Source: Actinomycetota bacterium
GTDB taxonomy: Bacteria > Actinomycetota > Actinomycetes > Nanopelagicales > Nanopelagicaceae
Direction: 5' to 3'
Length of the DNA: 53,740 nt
Assembly: GCA_016870455.1 (NCBI GenBank)
Contig: VGBN01000004.1
Span: 1-53,740, forward strand
The notes under the pieces were generated by a model that worked only from the letters and a program-made list of their open reading frames with translations, did not search any database and was not told the origin of the DNA. Below, in pieces: positions 17,934 to 28,901 of this stretch. Within the stretch, counting starts at the first letter, position 1, and every line of letters begins with the position of its first letter. The position numbers and the translations under genes are program-made.

Positions 17934-18686
17934 CTAGCCTTGTAAATCCCAGGCTTTAACCCCGCCTGTCACACCAGCTGAGTTAGAAATTATCTTGACT
18001 TTATAATCAAAACTTTTCAGCGCTGATTTGCTAATCCGCTGTGCATTTCCACCGCCGATATACAACCTATCCCAGACAATCATGGGATATAACTCTTGAA
18101 TCAAACTCTTAACACGCCTTGACCATAATTTGTTGCCTAGTCTTCTTCTTGATTGCTCACCAATCCAGGCATCAATTGATTTGCCATATCTGATAGTGGC
18201 GTGTGAGATCTCAAGATGAGGGGCTAATTTGCCATCACTAAAAATCGCACTACCTAAACCTGTGCCAAAAGTTAATACCGCCTCTAATCCCTTTCCGGTA
18301 ATCACGGCAGCGGCATGGACCTCAGCATCATTTAGCACCAAGGTTTTTAGCTTAACTCGTTTTTGCAATTCAGATTGCATATCAAAGCCATACCAGGCTC
18401 TTACCAACTTTGGATCAAGTGAGCTTCTTGGGCCATTGGTATTTATGTAATGTGGAATCACTACCACCTTGCCATTTCTAATCATGCCTGGCAACCCAAC
18501 TGTTAATCGTTTTATTCTCGGATCTGCTTTTACAAAATCTTGAATGATTCCAATTAATTTACTTGGCGAAAGCGGGTAGGGTGTTTTCAAATATGGAAAA
18601 TCAACTAAAACTTTCCCGGTTTTATCAAGCACAGAGGCCTTGATCCCAGTGCCACCGCAATCTACGGTTAGCGTCGTAACTTTCAC
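17934..18686 (-). CDS. ppgK: Polyphosphate-glucokinase-like ROK kinase
   Basis: This is a 250-residue sugar kinase of the ROK superfamily. The phosphate-1 motif is VDCGGTGIKASV (9-20) and the phosphate-2-like motif is LTFGTGLGSAIF, followed by DGKLAPHLE, which is typical of actinobacterial polyphosphate glucokinases. The zinc-binding cysteine cluster of other ROK kinases is absent, as expected for PpgK. It would phosphorylate glucose using polyphosphate or ATP. The start is GTG at 18686 because homology begins there. No Shine-Dalgarno sequence is present and a TAACAT hexamer lies six bases upstream. Phosphoryl donor choice cannot be read from sequence. Confidence 0.78.
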   Translation of the reverse strand: MKVTTLTVDCGGTGIKASVLDKTGKVLVDFPYLKTPYPLSPSKLIGIIQDFVKADPRIKRLTVGLPGMIRNGKVVVIPHYINTNGPRSSLDPKLVRAWYGFDMQSELQKRVKLKTLVLNDAEVHAAAVITGKGLEAVLTFGTGLGSAIFSDGKLAPHLEISHATIRYGKSIDAWIGEQSRRRLGNKLWSRRVKSLIQELYPMIVWDRLYIGGGNAQRISKSALKSFDYKVKIISNSAGVTGGVKAWDLQG

Positions 18687-18692
18687 CGATTG

Positions 18693-18721
18693 ATGTTAAT
18701 CGATTGTCGCTACTTTGAGAA
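18693..18721 (-). promoter_or_regulatory. Predicted leaderless promoter of ppgK
   Basis: TTCTCA and TAACAT are 17 bases apart on minus, with the -10 six bases before the GTG start. Each hexamer matches the consensus at four of six positions. Confidence 0.35.
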
Positions 18722-18743
18722 CAAGGCCTCGTTATGAACTTAC

Positions 18744-20677
<1,934 letters not shown>

Positions 20678-20733
20678 CCTGATATCTCCTTCTTAGATTT
20701 GGTATTACCCTCTTAAGGTGCCTCAGGTATTAA

Positions 20734-20760
20734 TTAGCACACGAGGCCCTAGAGTGCTAA
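20734..20760. promoter_or_regulatory. CIRCE operator (HrcA binding site)
   Basis: TTAGCACAC, nine bases, GAGTGCTAA. This matches the CIRCE consensus TTAGCACTC-N9-GAGTGCTAA at 17 of 18 arm positions, the exception being A for T in the left arm. It overlaps the predicted groES transcription start. Confidence 0.92.
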
Positions 20761-20765
20761 AGCCA

Positions 20766-20795
20766 ACTTTAAAGGGGGATGCCAGCCAGTTGCAA
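20766..20795 (-). promoter_or_regulatory. Predicted groESL promoter
   Basis: On minus, TTGCAA (20795-20790) and TAAAGT (20771-20766) are 18 bases apart. The expected transcription start falls at the upstream edge of CIRCE, which is the arrangement needed for HrcA to block initiation. Confidence 0.5.
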
Positions 20796-20808
20796 ATTAG
20801 GCGCTGAG

Positions 20809-21834
20809 CTACCAGATCACTCGGCTCATTGAGGCTGCTGAGTCAGCCCCCAGACCTATCTGGGAGGGTCTAATCCCCTGCGCTATCGCCATACTTCCCA
20901 AAGCAGCAACCATCGCCCCATTATCGGTACACAGGTTGCCAGGTGGGATTGAGAGGTTTATCTTCAATTTCTCACATCGTTGGCTAGCTAAGGAGCGCAG
21001 CCTACTATTTGCTGCCACTCCACCTGCGATTACCAAATTATCAATTCCACTTTCTTGGCAGGCAGCTAAGGATTTACTAAGCAAAACATCCACCACAGCC
21101 TCCTGAAACGATGCTGCTACATCAGCTTTTTTATGGTCTGGGGTTTGTGCAATATATCTAGCAACTGCTGTCTTTAAACCAGAGAAGGAAAAATTGTATT
21201 GATGAATAGATTGATCTGCTGGTGAGGTTAGCCCACGGGGAAACTCCACAAAGTTTGGATCTCCCAGTTGTGCTTGTTTATCAATAACTGGGCCACCTGG
21301 AAAACCAAGTCCCATTACTCTGGCAATCTTGTCAAAGGCCTCACCTGCTGCATCATCAATGGTAGATCCCATAACCTCAACATCTGTGGCTAAGTTGTTT
21401 ACCTTCAAAATTGATGAATGGCCACCACTTACTAATAATGAAATTGTCGGGACAGATTTTTTATCACTATCTAATTGATCAACTGCAATGTGAGCAGATA
21501 GATGATTTACCCCATATAACGGTTTATCCAAAGCTAAGGCAAGAGCAGATGCACTACTTACTCCGATTAATAATGCTCCGATCAAACCAGGACCAGCAGT
21601 TACCGCAACTGCATCAATATCCTTTAGGTTAACACCGGCGTCATTTAATGCTTGTTTGATTACCTGCGGCATCGCCTCTAAATGGGCTCTGCTTGCCACC
21701 TCAGGCACCACACCACCAAAACGGGCATGTTGATCAACACTTGAAGAGATCACATTTGCAAGTAGTTTTCTGCCATCTACGATTCCAACTGCTGTCTCAT
21801 CACAAGAGGTTTCTATTCCTAATACCAGCGCCAT
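20809..21834 (-). CDS. tsaD: tRNA N6-threonylcarbamoyladenosine transferase TsaD
   Basis: TsaD transfers the threonylcarbamoyl group to A37 of ANN-decoding tRNAs, with TsaB and TsaE. The 341-residue length is typical. It starts [17 protein letters not shown], carries the metal motif HLSAH (form HxxxH) after VNHL, and has LVSGGHSSI and the late [10 protein letters not shown] motif. ATG 21834 shares a base with the stop of the tsaB-rimI fusion (TAATG). groES lies downstream, with its own promoter in between. Confidence 0.97.
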   Translation of the reverse strand: MALVLGIETSCDETAVGIVDGRKLLANVISSSVDQHARFGGVVPEVASRAHLEAMPQVIKQALNDAGVNLKDIDAVAVTAGPGLIGALLIGVSSASALALALDKPLYGVNHLSAHIAVDQLDSDKKSVPTISLLVSGGHSSILKVNNLATDVEVMGSTIDDAAGEAFDKIARVMGLGFPGGPVIDKQAQLGDPNFVEFPRGLTSPADQSIHQYNFSFSGLKTAVARYIAQTPDHKKADVAASFQEAVVDVLLSKSLAACQESGIDNLVIAGGVAANSRLRSLASQRCEKLKINLSIPPGNLCTDNGAMVAALGSMAIAQGIRPSQIGLGADSAASMSRVIW

Positions 21835-22832
21835 TATTTAAGCTCCTTGCGCATTACAACTGCAGTTAATCCCGGACCGTAGTAATTCTCTCGTTTTGAA
21901 ATCTCAGTAAAGCCAAAGGATTTATATAGTGGTTGGGCAGCATCATTTCCCAATCTCATTTCAAGCATTACCGCTTGCGCCTTTTTTACTCTGGCCCAAT
22001 CAATCAACCGTTTTAATAACTCTCGACCAACACCTTTTCTTCTATGGTTTGCTACCACAGTTAGAGTGTGAATATCTGCCACCTCTGCCACACAAAAAAT
22101 ACCGCCATAGGCAATTACCTCTTGCTCAAACTCTGCAACTAAGTACTGGGCACTCTTTGGAGATTTAGCAAACTCCTCTTTAAATTGATCTACACTCCAT
22201 GCAGTTTGGCCATAAACCTCTTTTTCAATTGAAATCGCCACTGCTAAATCCATGCTGCTCATTGGCCTAAATTTCACTCCCGCAGGTAGTGGATAGGCAT
22301 CTGGCTTTCTAACATATATAGGTTGTGTAACTGCAGTAGAGGTTAATGCAAGCTTGGCTAATTGCACTGGATCAGGAAAGTGATCCTCTTCTTTATAAAT
22401 TGGAATCTTAAATATCTCTAACTCCTCTGCTTTACCAACTGCAGGCTGAGTAACTCGAACTCCATCTTTGTATCTTGCCCAAAACCTTTCTTTCCGTTTG
22501 GCATCTGTTGAAACAATAAACTCATCTTGGTTTATTGCAGCTGCCATCACATCTAATGAGCAAACCCCTACCCAATTGATTTGCCTAGCCAAGGCAAAAC
22601 TTTGTGCAAAGGCAATTCCCACCCGAAGTCCGGTAAATGGGCCTGGCCCCATCCCTACTGCAACTAAATCCACTTTGTTGTTAAGTGCCAGGGCTTGTGA
22701 AACTAGTTTTGGAAGTACCTCAGCATGAGAGAGTGAATCATTATGAGATTTGGTAAACAGAACCTTCCCATCTTGAACTAGTGCCACACTGCTTTGAGAT
22801 GTTGAGGTGTCAAGTGCTAAAACCGTACTCAT
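21834..22832 (-). CDS. tsaB-rimI: Fused TsaB (t6A complex subunit) - RimI (protein N-terminal acetyltransferase)
   Basis: One 332-residue frame joins two proteins that are usually separate. Residues 1 to about 180 are Tsa[14 protein letters not shown] at the N-terminus, [13 protein letters not shown] (60-72), and a terminal PIYVRKPDA (171-179). Residues from about 187 are a GNAT acetyltransferase of the RimI type with the acetyl-CoA loop RRKGVGR (264-270) and the RENYYGPG tail (314-321). RimI acetylates the N-terminal Ala of ribosomal protein S18 in E. coli. The join is short (LPAGV) and no stop or frameshift is visible. Its ATG overlaps the tsaE stop as ATGA. Confidence 0.93.
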   Translation of the reverse strand: MSTVLALDTSTSQSSVALVQDGKVLFTKSHNDSLSHAEVLPKLVSQALALNNKVDLVAVGMGPGPFTGLRVGIAFAQSFALARQINWVGVCSLDVMAAAINQDEFIVSTDAKRKERFWARYKDGVRVTQPAVGKAEELEIFKIPIYKEEDHFPDPVQLAKLALTSTAVTQPIYVRKPDAYPLPAGVKFRPMSSMDLAVAISIEKEVYGQTAWSVDQFKEEFAKSPKSAQYLVAEFEQEVIAYGGIFCVAEVADIHTLTVVANHRRKGVGRELLKRLIDWARVKKAQAVMLEMRLGNDAAQPLYKSFGFTEISKRENYYGPGLTAVVMRKELK

Positions 22833-23272
22833 AATTTAAATCCACTCCAACGCTCACCAGTAGGCAAGAATTCAATCTCTCGATCAGACTCTTTTTCTCC
22901 GGTGGTTATAACTAGCTCTAAATATTGATCAGTTAAGGTATCTACAAAATCCTTGCCCCATTCGATCACAAAAATACTGCTGGCAAGATAACTTTCAAAA
23001 TCTAAGTCAGCAAAATTACTAGCGTCTGAGCCCAATAATCGATATGCATCGATGTGAATAAAGTTTGGGTCACCTTTATGAATTCGACTAATCACAAAGG
23101 TTGGTGAGGTAACTCCCAAGATTTTAAAGTTTGCGGCAATTCCTTGGGTTAAAACTGTTTTACCAGTGCCTAATTCGCCTGTTAACACCACTACATCTGA
23201 GGGCTTTAATTGCTGGCCTAGCCTTTGCCCTACTTCAAACATAGCCTGTGGTGAATTAACTTTAACTTTCAT
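22829..23272 (-). CDS. tsaE: t6A biosynthesis ATPase TsaE
   Basis: This 147-residue P-loop protein supports the TsaB-TsaD complex in t6A modification of tRNA. Walker A is GELGTGKT (32-39), followed by the family stretch GVTSPTFVIS and an HIDAYRL segment. It begins at ATG 23272, just past the terminator of the hydrolase gene. No Shine-Dalgarno sequence is seen. A TATAAA hexamer at 23289-23284 (minus) could be the -10 of a very short-leader promoter for tsaE-tsaB-rimI-tsaD. Confidence 0.95.
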   Translation of the reverse strand: MKVKVNSPQAMFEVGQRLGQQLKPSDVVVLTGELGTGKTVLTQGIAANFKILGVTSPTFVISRIHKGDPNFIHIDAYRLLGSDASNFADLDFESYLASSIFVIEWGKDFVDTLTDQYLELVITTGEKESDREIEFLPTGERWSGFKL

Positions 23273-23292
23273 CAGGGGATTAGTTTATAGAG

Positions 23293-23329
23293 AATAAAAA
23301 CAGGCCCCCAGTTTCCTAGGGGCCTGTTT
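23293..23329 (-). terminator. Rho-independent terminator of the liv-hydrolase operon
   Basis: Arms AAACAGGCCCC and GGGGCCTGTTT (11 bp) around a 10-base loop are followed on minus by TTATTCT, giving a T-rich tail after the stem. It lies 14 bases past the hydrolase stop and separates that operon from tsaE. Confidence 0.88.
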
Positions 23330-23343
23330 AATCTATTGCTTAT

Positions 23344-24948
23344 TTATTGACGGAACTTCAACAATGGTGGTGCGAAGTTTGGATCAACAAACAAGTTTGG
23401 TTCATTCTTAATTGCAGCTTGAACTGCCCTATTTGAAGGCAGCTTGCCTGTCTTAGCAGCGGATGCAATCAGCTTGGCAACAGCCAAGATTTGGCTAGTT
23501 GTGTAATTGCAGTGTCCAGTACCGTTAGTTTTCACAACCTGCGGTACAGGTGCGCCAGCCGATGAAAACTCTGTATAAGCATCATCTGGTTTATTCCAAA
23601 TATTAAGCAATTTGCCTGACTTAGCAACGCCATTGGCTACAGCTGCATCATATTGGTTCTTCAAGTACTGCGCAGCACCAGCTGGAGTAATGTGATCAGC
23701 GGTTGCAGCAAGAGCGATGGTTGGAACCTCGATCTTTCCTTGCAACTGATAAGCACTATTCATCTTAGCCACTGCAGCAGGATCAGCCTTGACCTTAGGA
23801 AGTAATCCAAGGTAACCAAGAACTGCTAAAGCACTGTTGCGACCAGTTAATGCCGCAGCGTATTGATCCAACTCTTCACTAACCCGAGCTACATAGTTAG
23901 TGGTTGAGTTATCAAATACGACTCCGCCATAACGGACCTCCATGTCGTAATTAGCAATTACTGCCAAAACAGCAGCCTCTGCTCCGTTTTGTAGAACAGC
24001 AAGTGCTGGGCTAATTACCAAACCAAATGAGGTCTCAGATGCTCCGGCTGGGCCAGATGAGGCATCGTAATCTGGAGATTGAGTTGGAACTCCTGCCATT
24101 AAACCAAGCAGCAAGATTGCACTTCGTACTGGAAGAGCTTTTAATGCCGCTGGTGCAGTGGAGGTTGCTGGCCATGCTGGCGCAGTGATATTTGCTGCCA
24201 GAGCTGCCTGCAAAGCTTGGAATGTAGTTAACACTGTTCCAAGATCAGTCAGCATTTCAACATACCCTGCTTGACCTGCTGAATACCCAGATCCCTTAAT
24301 CGCTGGATTAAAGAGTGACTTCATTCCCCAAAGGAAATCTCCTGCCATAGTGATCTCAGCTTGAGCTGAATCGGCAATACACATTGGAAGGGCAGCATCA
24401 ACAGCGCCTGAATACTGTTCAGCAAGTGCTTGTGAGGTTAATCCACCAAGTGAATTACCCCAGGTCACAACCTTGTTGATCTTTGAATACTTATCACGGG
24501 CAATAGTTAGTACCTGAAGGGCAGCTTCTACACCCTCTTCTAAGTTCCAACCTTGAGTTTGTACACCAGCACCGGCTAGCGCAAAACCCTGCGCCAACAA
24601 TGCAGATGTAACTTCATCAGAAGGTGAAACCGCTGGTGAGTAATCAATTAATGATCCATTTGGCGCCACAACTGGAATCTTTGGAAGATTAACGTTATAG
24701 CGAATTCCATGTGAGTAGACCATCAAGGTGCCATTAAATTTTGCTGGCATCATGATTTCATACTTGGACTTGTTGTCATCTGTGCCAGTGCACTTCTCAA
24801 CGTCAACAACTTGAATTCCAAAGAACACAATCGTCTCTTCACATTTATCAGCAGCACGAGCAACTGTTGGTACAGCCACGGTAAATGCTGCAATTAAAGC
24901 AGCTGAAGACAGGGCGATTAACCCCTTAGTTAGTTTGAGATTTTTCAT
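23344..24948 (-). CDS. Secreted alpha/beta hydrolase of unknown substrate
   Basis: This is a 534-residue exported protein. A signal peptide spans about 1-32 (basic MKNLKLTK, Ala-rich core, cleavage after Ala-Arg-Ala). The fold signatures are VYSHGIR (oxyanion-side His-Gly), the nucleophile elbow GNSLGG with Ser166, a likely acid Asp418 in ATADHITP, and His479 in GTGHCNY. A long Ala-rich section between about 200 and 390 probably forms a lid. Cys36 and Cys53 could form a disulfide. Its ATG overlaps the stop of the binding-protein gene as ATGA, so it is translated with the Liv-type importer. It may release that importer's substrate from an ester, amide or peptide. This role is inferred; I do not recognise the exact family. 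Confidence 0.82.
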   Translation of the reverse strand: MKNLKLTKGLIALSSAALIAAFTVAVPTVARAADKCEETIVFFGIQVVDVEKCTGTDDNKSKYEIMMPAKFNGTLMVYSHGIRYNVNLPKIPVVAPNGSLIDYSPAVSPSDEVTSALLAQGFALAGAGVQTQGWNLEEGVEAALQVLTIARDKYSKINKVVTWGNSLGGLTSQALAEQYSGAVDAALPMCIADSAQAEITMAGDFLWGMKSLFNPAIKGSGYSAGQAGYVEMLTDLGTVLTTFQALQAALAANITAPAWPATSTAPAALKALPVRSAILLLGLMAGVPTQSPDYDASSGPAGASETSFGLVISPALAVLQNGAEAAVLAVIANYDMEVRYGGVVFDNSTTNYVARVSEELDQYAAALTGRNSALAVLGYLGLLPKVKADPAAVAKMNSAYQLQGKIEVPTIALAATADHITPAGAAQYLKNQYDAAVANGVAKSGKLLNIWNKPDDAYTEFSSAGAPVPQVVKTNGTGHCNYTTSQILAVAKLIASAAKTGKLPSNRAVQAAIKNEPNLFVDPNFAPPLLKFRQ

Positions 24949-26255
24949 GAGTTTGTTGGTATCCCATTCTTAGGCATTGTTGGACGAACGAAGGTTGATA
25001 TTTCAACTGCTCCAGCACCTGAATCAGTTGTGTAGATAACTAGTTTGCCGCCATAAGGCTTTCCTTCGCCTTGAGCGTTTAACTGGCTTACCCAGTATCC
25101 GTTGTAGCCAACGCGACTAGTAGCTGAATAACCCAGTGGTACTAATCCTGCGCTAGCAAATGTTGATCCCTTTGCTTCGATCGCAGACATAAGTCCGGCA
25201 CGAGTTAGATTCTTACCTGCAGCACGAAGAGCCTGTACGGTCAGCATCGCTGAGTTCATTCCAGCAAGTACATAGTTATCAAAGGTAATACCCTTGTTGT
25301 AACGGGTGTTGATATCAATGAACTGTTTAACATAAGGATCAGTTAGATCCTTTGCATCTGGTAGGAAGCTAGCTGAGATGACGCCATCAATTGTTGTTGG
25401 CTTAACACCAAGTGCTAACAATGTATTTGCATCTGCACCAACTGATCCGGCAAGGAACGTGAACTTCTTAGTCAGTTCCAACTTCTCTGCTGCCTTCAAA
25501 AGTGTGGCAGTCACATCAGTGGTTCCAAACAAAACTAAAACTGGCTTGCCTGGGACAGCGCCAAGAGCGGTGAGTGCACCCTCTGCTCTTGCTGCAGTCA
25601 TGGTGCCCTGTGGGTAGAGTGTTGGAGTTGCAGTGAACTTATGTCCTGCAGTGGTAAATCCTGCAACACCATCTGCACCAAACTCATCATCTTGTGCAAG
25701 CATAAATGTGGCTTGGCCTGGGAAATTATCCTTAATTACCTTTGCCATCACCTTTGCTTCCATGTTGTAAGTTGGAAGCACCATAAATGTGGTTGGGTAC
25801 TTAGTTTTATTGGCAAAGCCACTAAATCCAGTATTAATAAATAGATCAGGAACATTGTTCTTGGCAAGAGCTGCTGCGGTGTAAGCCTTAGAGTGAGTAG
25901 CAGTTCCAAGTGCGCCAACTAGTGCGAAAACTTTGTCCTTTAAAATTAGGTTTGTGGTTTGAGTAGCTGCAAGTGTTGGCAGGTACTTGTCATCACGAAT
26001 TACTAGTGAGATCTTGCGACCATTTACTCCACCATTTGCATTGATGTAGTCGAAGTAAGCTCGCATAGCTCCTGGCACCTTGCCGTAGACAAGACCAGCT
26101 GATCCAGTAAGTGGGGTTGAAACACCCAACTTAATAGATGTCGCTGTTACGCCGGTCGAGTTGGCTTGAGCGGGCACGATGCTAAGCACCATGGCGCTGG
26201 TCGCCACAATCGCTGAAGCAAGGGTTGCTCGCTTCATACTTTTGTTTCTGATCAT
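24945..26255 (-). CDS. livK: Branched-chain-amino-acid-type ABC transporter substrate-binding protein
   Basis: This is a 436-residue secreted binding protein of the Peripla_BP_6 (LivJ/LivK) type. A signal peptide ends near residue 31 (VPAQA before Asn-Ser). There is no lipobox. The mature start SIKLGVSTPLTGSAG and INANGGVNGRKISLVIRDD are family hallmarks. ATG 26255 is preceded by AAGGA; a later in-frame ATG (26237) is possible. It is the fifth gene of livG-F-H-M-K and overlaps the hydrolase by four bases. Family members bind leucine/isoleucine/valine but also urea, amides or aromatic acids, so the ligand is open. Confidence 0.92.
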   Translation of the reverse strand: MIRNKSMKRATLASAIVATSAMVLSIVPAQANSTGVTATSIKLGVSTPLTGSAGLVYGKVPGAMRAYFDYINANGGVNGRKISLVIRDDKYLPTLAATQTTNLILKDKVFALVGALGTATHSKAYTAAALAKNNVPDLFINTGFSGFANKTKYPTTFMVLPTYNMEAKVMAKVIKDNFPGQATFMLAQDDEFGADGVAGFTTAGHKFTATPTLYPQGTMTAARAEGALTALGAVPGKPVLVLFGTTDVTATLLKAAEKLELTKKFTFLAGSVGADANTLLALGVKPTTIDGVISASFLPDAKDLTDPYVKQFIDINTRYNKGITFDNYVLAGMNSAMLTVQALRAAGKNLTRAGLMSAIEAKGSTFASAGLVPLGYSATSRVGYNGYWVSQLNAQGEGKPYGGKLVIYTTDSGAGAVEISTFVRPTMPKNGIPTNS

Positions 26256-26301
26256 TTATTTCCTTCCCTAGGGTTTACTTAATTGGTAAAACTCTTTTTG
26301 C

Positions 26302-27291
26302 TCAGTGGTGCTTCTTAAGCAGGTGACCTGGACCATTTGGGGTAAATACCACTGCCAATATCAGCAGAGCACTTACTAAAAATCCCGGTAGCACCGTGGT
26401 TAAGTTGTCTGAACCTCCAATACGAGATACTAACGAATCGGCGATTTCTGGTATAGCCACCAGCACCAACCCGCCAAGAATGACCCCTTTTAGGTTGTAC
26501 AGGCCAGTAACAACGGCCGCTCCCAGCAGTGAAAAGGAGAGGCTGAGCGGAAATGCGCTGGGTGAGACCCCACTTATCAGCATTACCAGCAAACCCCCAG
26601 ATAGGCCCGCCACCCCTGAGCTAATTGCAAATGCACTCACCTTTAATTGCTCAACATTAATTCCAGAAAGTTGGGCAGCAACTGGGTTATCTCTTACCGC
26701 TTTAAAGGTTCTGCCGTAACGTGAAGAAAGTAAGTTAACAATAAAAAATACCATTATTAATGAGGCAAGTGCGGAAATCCAAAAGAACCATTTGTACTGT
26801 GAGAAATCTTCGCCAAATCTGGCTGGTGCTGGCCCAACATCAAATGCAATTCCTTCCTCTGCACCAAGAATTGGAAATTGATTTGCCAAGGTAGGAAGTG
26901 AGATAGCTAATGCAAGCGTGGTACCTGCCAAATAAGGACCGCTCAACCTAGCTGCAACCAAGCCAAGAATTAGCCCAAATACACCAGCAATTAATGCCGA
27001 CATAATCAAACCGATAACTGGATGCCAACCGGCATTAAATATTGAGAGCGCACCAGCGTAAGCACCAACTGCCATTAAAGCACTTTGTCCAAGTGAAAGC
27101 TGTCCACTGTATCCAGTTAGTAATACAACCGATGTAATTGCTAATGCATAGGTTGCTACAAATGAGCCTTGATACAACTCAAGCTCACCAACTCGATCAC
27201 CTAAAATCAACAACAACCAGCCAAATAAAACGAACAAAAGTAATCTTTTTCTAGTTGTAGTTGGTTTATGCACTTTGCCAGCTTTTTTCAT
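26302..27291 (-). CDS. livM: Branched-chain-type ABC transporter permease LivM
   Basis: This is a 329-residue inner-membrane permease with about nine to ten helices. The motif GYSGQLSLGQSALMAVGAYAGA is the LivM signature. The C-terminal region contains the EAA-like loop VRDNPVAAQLSGINVEQLKVSAF that contacts the ATPases. A basic N-terminus (KKAGKVHKPTTTRKR) precedes the first helix. It begins directly after the livH stop with no spacer. The binding-protein gene starts 46 bases further on. Confidence 0.95.
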   Translation of the reverse strand: MKKAGKVHKPTTTRKRLLLFVLFGWLLLILGDRVGELELYQGSFVATYALAITSVVLLTGYSGQLSLGQSALMAVGAYAGALSIFNAGWHPVIGLIMSALIAGVFGLILGLVAARLSGPYLAGTTLALAISLPTLANQFPILGAEEGIAFDVGPAPARFGEDFSQYKWFFWISALASLIMVFFIVNLLSSRYGRTFKAVRDNPVAAQLSGINVEQLKVSAFAISSGVAGLSGGLLVMLISGVSPSAFPLSLSFSLLGAAVVTGLYNLKGVILGGLVLVAIPEIADSLVSRIGGSDNLTTVLPGFLVSALLILAVVFTPNGPGHLLKKHH

Positions 27292-28188
27292 TTAAGCACC
27301 CCGACTCTTCTTAGGTGCAAATAATCCTGCCGGCTTAACCAGTAAAACTATTATCAAAACTATAAAGGCGGTTGGGAAAAACAATTTTGGGCTGATATAG
27401 GTTGTTGAGAAAATGATTGCAAAACCTAGAACCATTCCACCTGCAAATGCACCAAACAAACTTTCTAAGCCGCCAATCACTGCTGCGATAAAACCTAAGA
27501 CCAGTAACAAATCCATGGCATTTGGATACAAAAAGTAACCCGGTATGTAAAGCATGCCGGCTAAACCACCAAATGCACCGGCAAGTGCCCAACCTAGGGT
27601 TCGAACTGAATCTACTTTTATGCCAGAAAGCTTTGCAATCTCTGGTGAATAAGCAGATGCTCTTAGGGCAAGTCCAACATTTGTCCGCTGAAACAACAAA
27701 GTTAAAAGAAGCATGGCAACTGCCACAAAGACAAGTACCAATAGGTTATAACTACTAAAAGCAATTACTGTTCCCATTATTTTGTAACCACCAGTTGAAA
27801 CAGGAGCCTCAATTGATTGATTTGTAATTCCCCAAACAAATCCAATTATTGCTTGAATAATTCCTAATAAACCTAAAGTGGCAACTACTGGTGCGATCAT
27901 CACAATTGGTCCTGATTTAACCCGCTTAAATATTGGACGCATAAAGAATCTATCAATTACTGCGCCAATCACCGCTCCACTAATTACCGCTACCACTAGC
28001 GCAAGCCAGAAGGATCCAGTTCGTTGAATAACGGTGTAACCAATATAAGTAGTCAAAACTGCCTGTCCAGCTTGAGCAAAATTAATTACACGAGTAGATC
28101 GCCAGACTAAAACAATTGCAATCGCCATCAGGGCATAAATAGCACCTGAGGATAGAGAGGTTAAAACTGCAGTAATAAATTGAGTCAT
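27292..28188 (-). CDS. livH: Branched-chain-type ABC transporter permease LivH
   Basis: This is a 298-residue permease with about eight hydrophobic helices. It pairs with LivM. The early segment SSGAIYALMAIAIVLVWRSTRVINFAQAG is diagnostic for LivH, and the cytoplasmic coupling loop reads LRASAYSPEIAKLSGIKVDSV. The gene starts two bases after the livF stop (ATG 28188), and its own stop abuts the livM start. This tight spacing indicates one polycistronic mRNA. Confidence 0.95.
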   Translation of the reverse strand: MTQFITAVLTSLSSGAIYALMAIAIVLVWRSTRVINFAQAGQAVLTTYIGYTVIQRTGSFWLALVVAVISGAVIGAVIDRFFMRPIFKRVKSGPIVMIAPVVATLGLLGIIQAIIGFVWGITNQSIEAPVSTGGYKIMGTVIAFSSYNLLVLVFVAVAMLLLTLLFQRTNVGLALRASAYSPEIAKLSGIKVDSVRTLGWALAGAFGGLAGMLYIPGYFLYPNAMDLLLVLGFIAAVIGGLESLFGAFAGGMVLGFAIIFSTTYISPKLFFPTAFIVLIIVLLVKPAGLFAPKKSRGA

Positions 28189-28190
28189 TG

Positions 28191-28901
28191 TTAGAACCCC
28201 AAATAGGCAGAGCGAACTGCCGGATCGTTGAGTAAATTTTCAGCTGAATCAGTCAAAACAACTGATCCAAGATTTAAAACAATTCCTTGATCAGCAATCT
28301 TTAACGCACCCATAGCATTTTGTTCAACCAAGACCACAGTCAGATCCATGCTTTTAACAAATGATTTAATAGTTTGAAAGATCTGTTCCACGATCAAGGG
28401 CGCTAAACCAAGAGAGGGCTCATCTAGCAACAAAAGTCTAGGTCTTGCAATTAATGCTCGACCAATAGCTAACATTTGTCGCTCACCACCAGAGAGTGAT
28501 CCCGCTGATTGATTCATTCGCTGACCTAAAATAGGAAAGAGCTCAACAACCTCTTTAGTTGCTGCTGCTACATCTTTTTTATCTTTGCGCCACAATCCAG
28601 TTAATGCCAAGTTATCTTTCACACTCAACTCGGCAATCACAGATTTTCCATCAGATACATGCATGATTCCAGAGCGAGCTAAATCCTCAGCCCGCACCCC
28701 AAGAATTGAGCTGCCATTCCATGTGGCACTGCCAGAGGCGGCCTCTTTTAAGCCAGATAAAGTTCTAAGTAATGTAGTTTTGCCTGCTCCATTTGCCCCG
28801 ATAATTGCAGTTAGTTGACCTTGTCCAACCTTAAAAGAGACATTATTTATGGCACGGATGGCACCGTGATCAATAGTTAAACCTTCAACGGTCAGGCTCA
28901 A
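28191..28901 (-). CDS. livF: Branched-chain-type ABC transporter ATPase LivF
   Basis: This is one of two ATPases of the Liv importer, 236 residues. Walker A is GANGAGKTT, the signature LSGGERQ, Walker B LLLLDEP, and the D-loop region SLGLAPLIVEQIF is LivF-specific. The start is TTG at 28901, which overlaps the livG stop as TTGA and is preceded by GGGGG seven bases upstream. It ends with the LivF-like AYLGF tail. Confidence 0.95.
   Translation of the reverse strand: MSLTVEGLTIDHGAIRAINNVSFKVGQGQLTAIIGANGAGKTTLLRTLSGLKEAASGSATWNGSSILGVRAEDLARSGIMHVSDGKSVIAELSVKDNLALTGLWRKDKKDVAAATKEVVELFPILGQRMNQSAGSLSGGERQMLAIGRALIARPRLLLLDEPSLGLAPLIVEQIFQTIKSFVKSMDLTVVLVEQNAMGALKIADQGIVLNLGSVVLTDSAENLLNDPAVRSAYLGF

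Noticed and set aside
18720-18735. Near-palindrome AACAAGGCCTCGTT after groEL considered as a terminator
   Set aside because: No T-run follows on minus, and the stem is short with an internal mismatch; I could not support it as a terminator.
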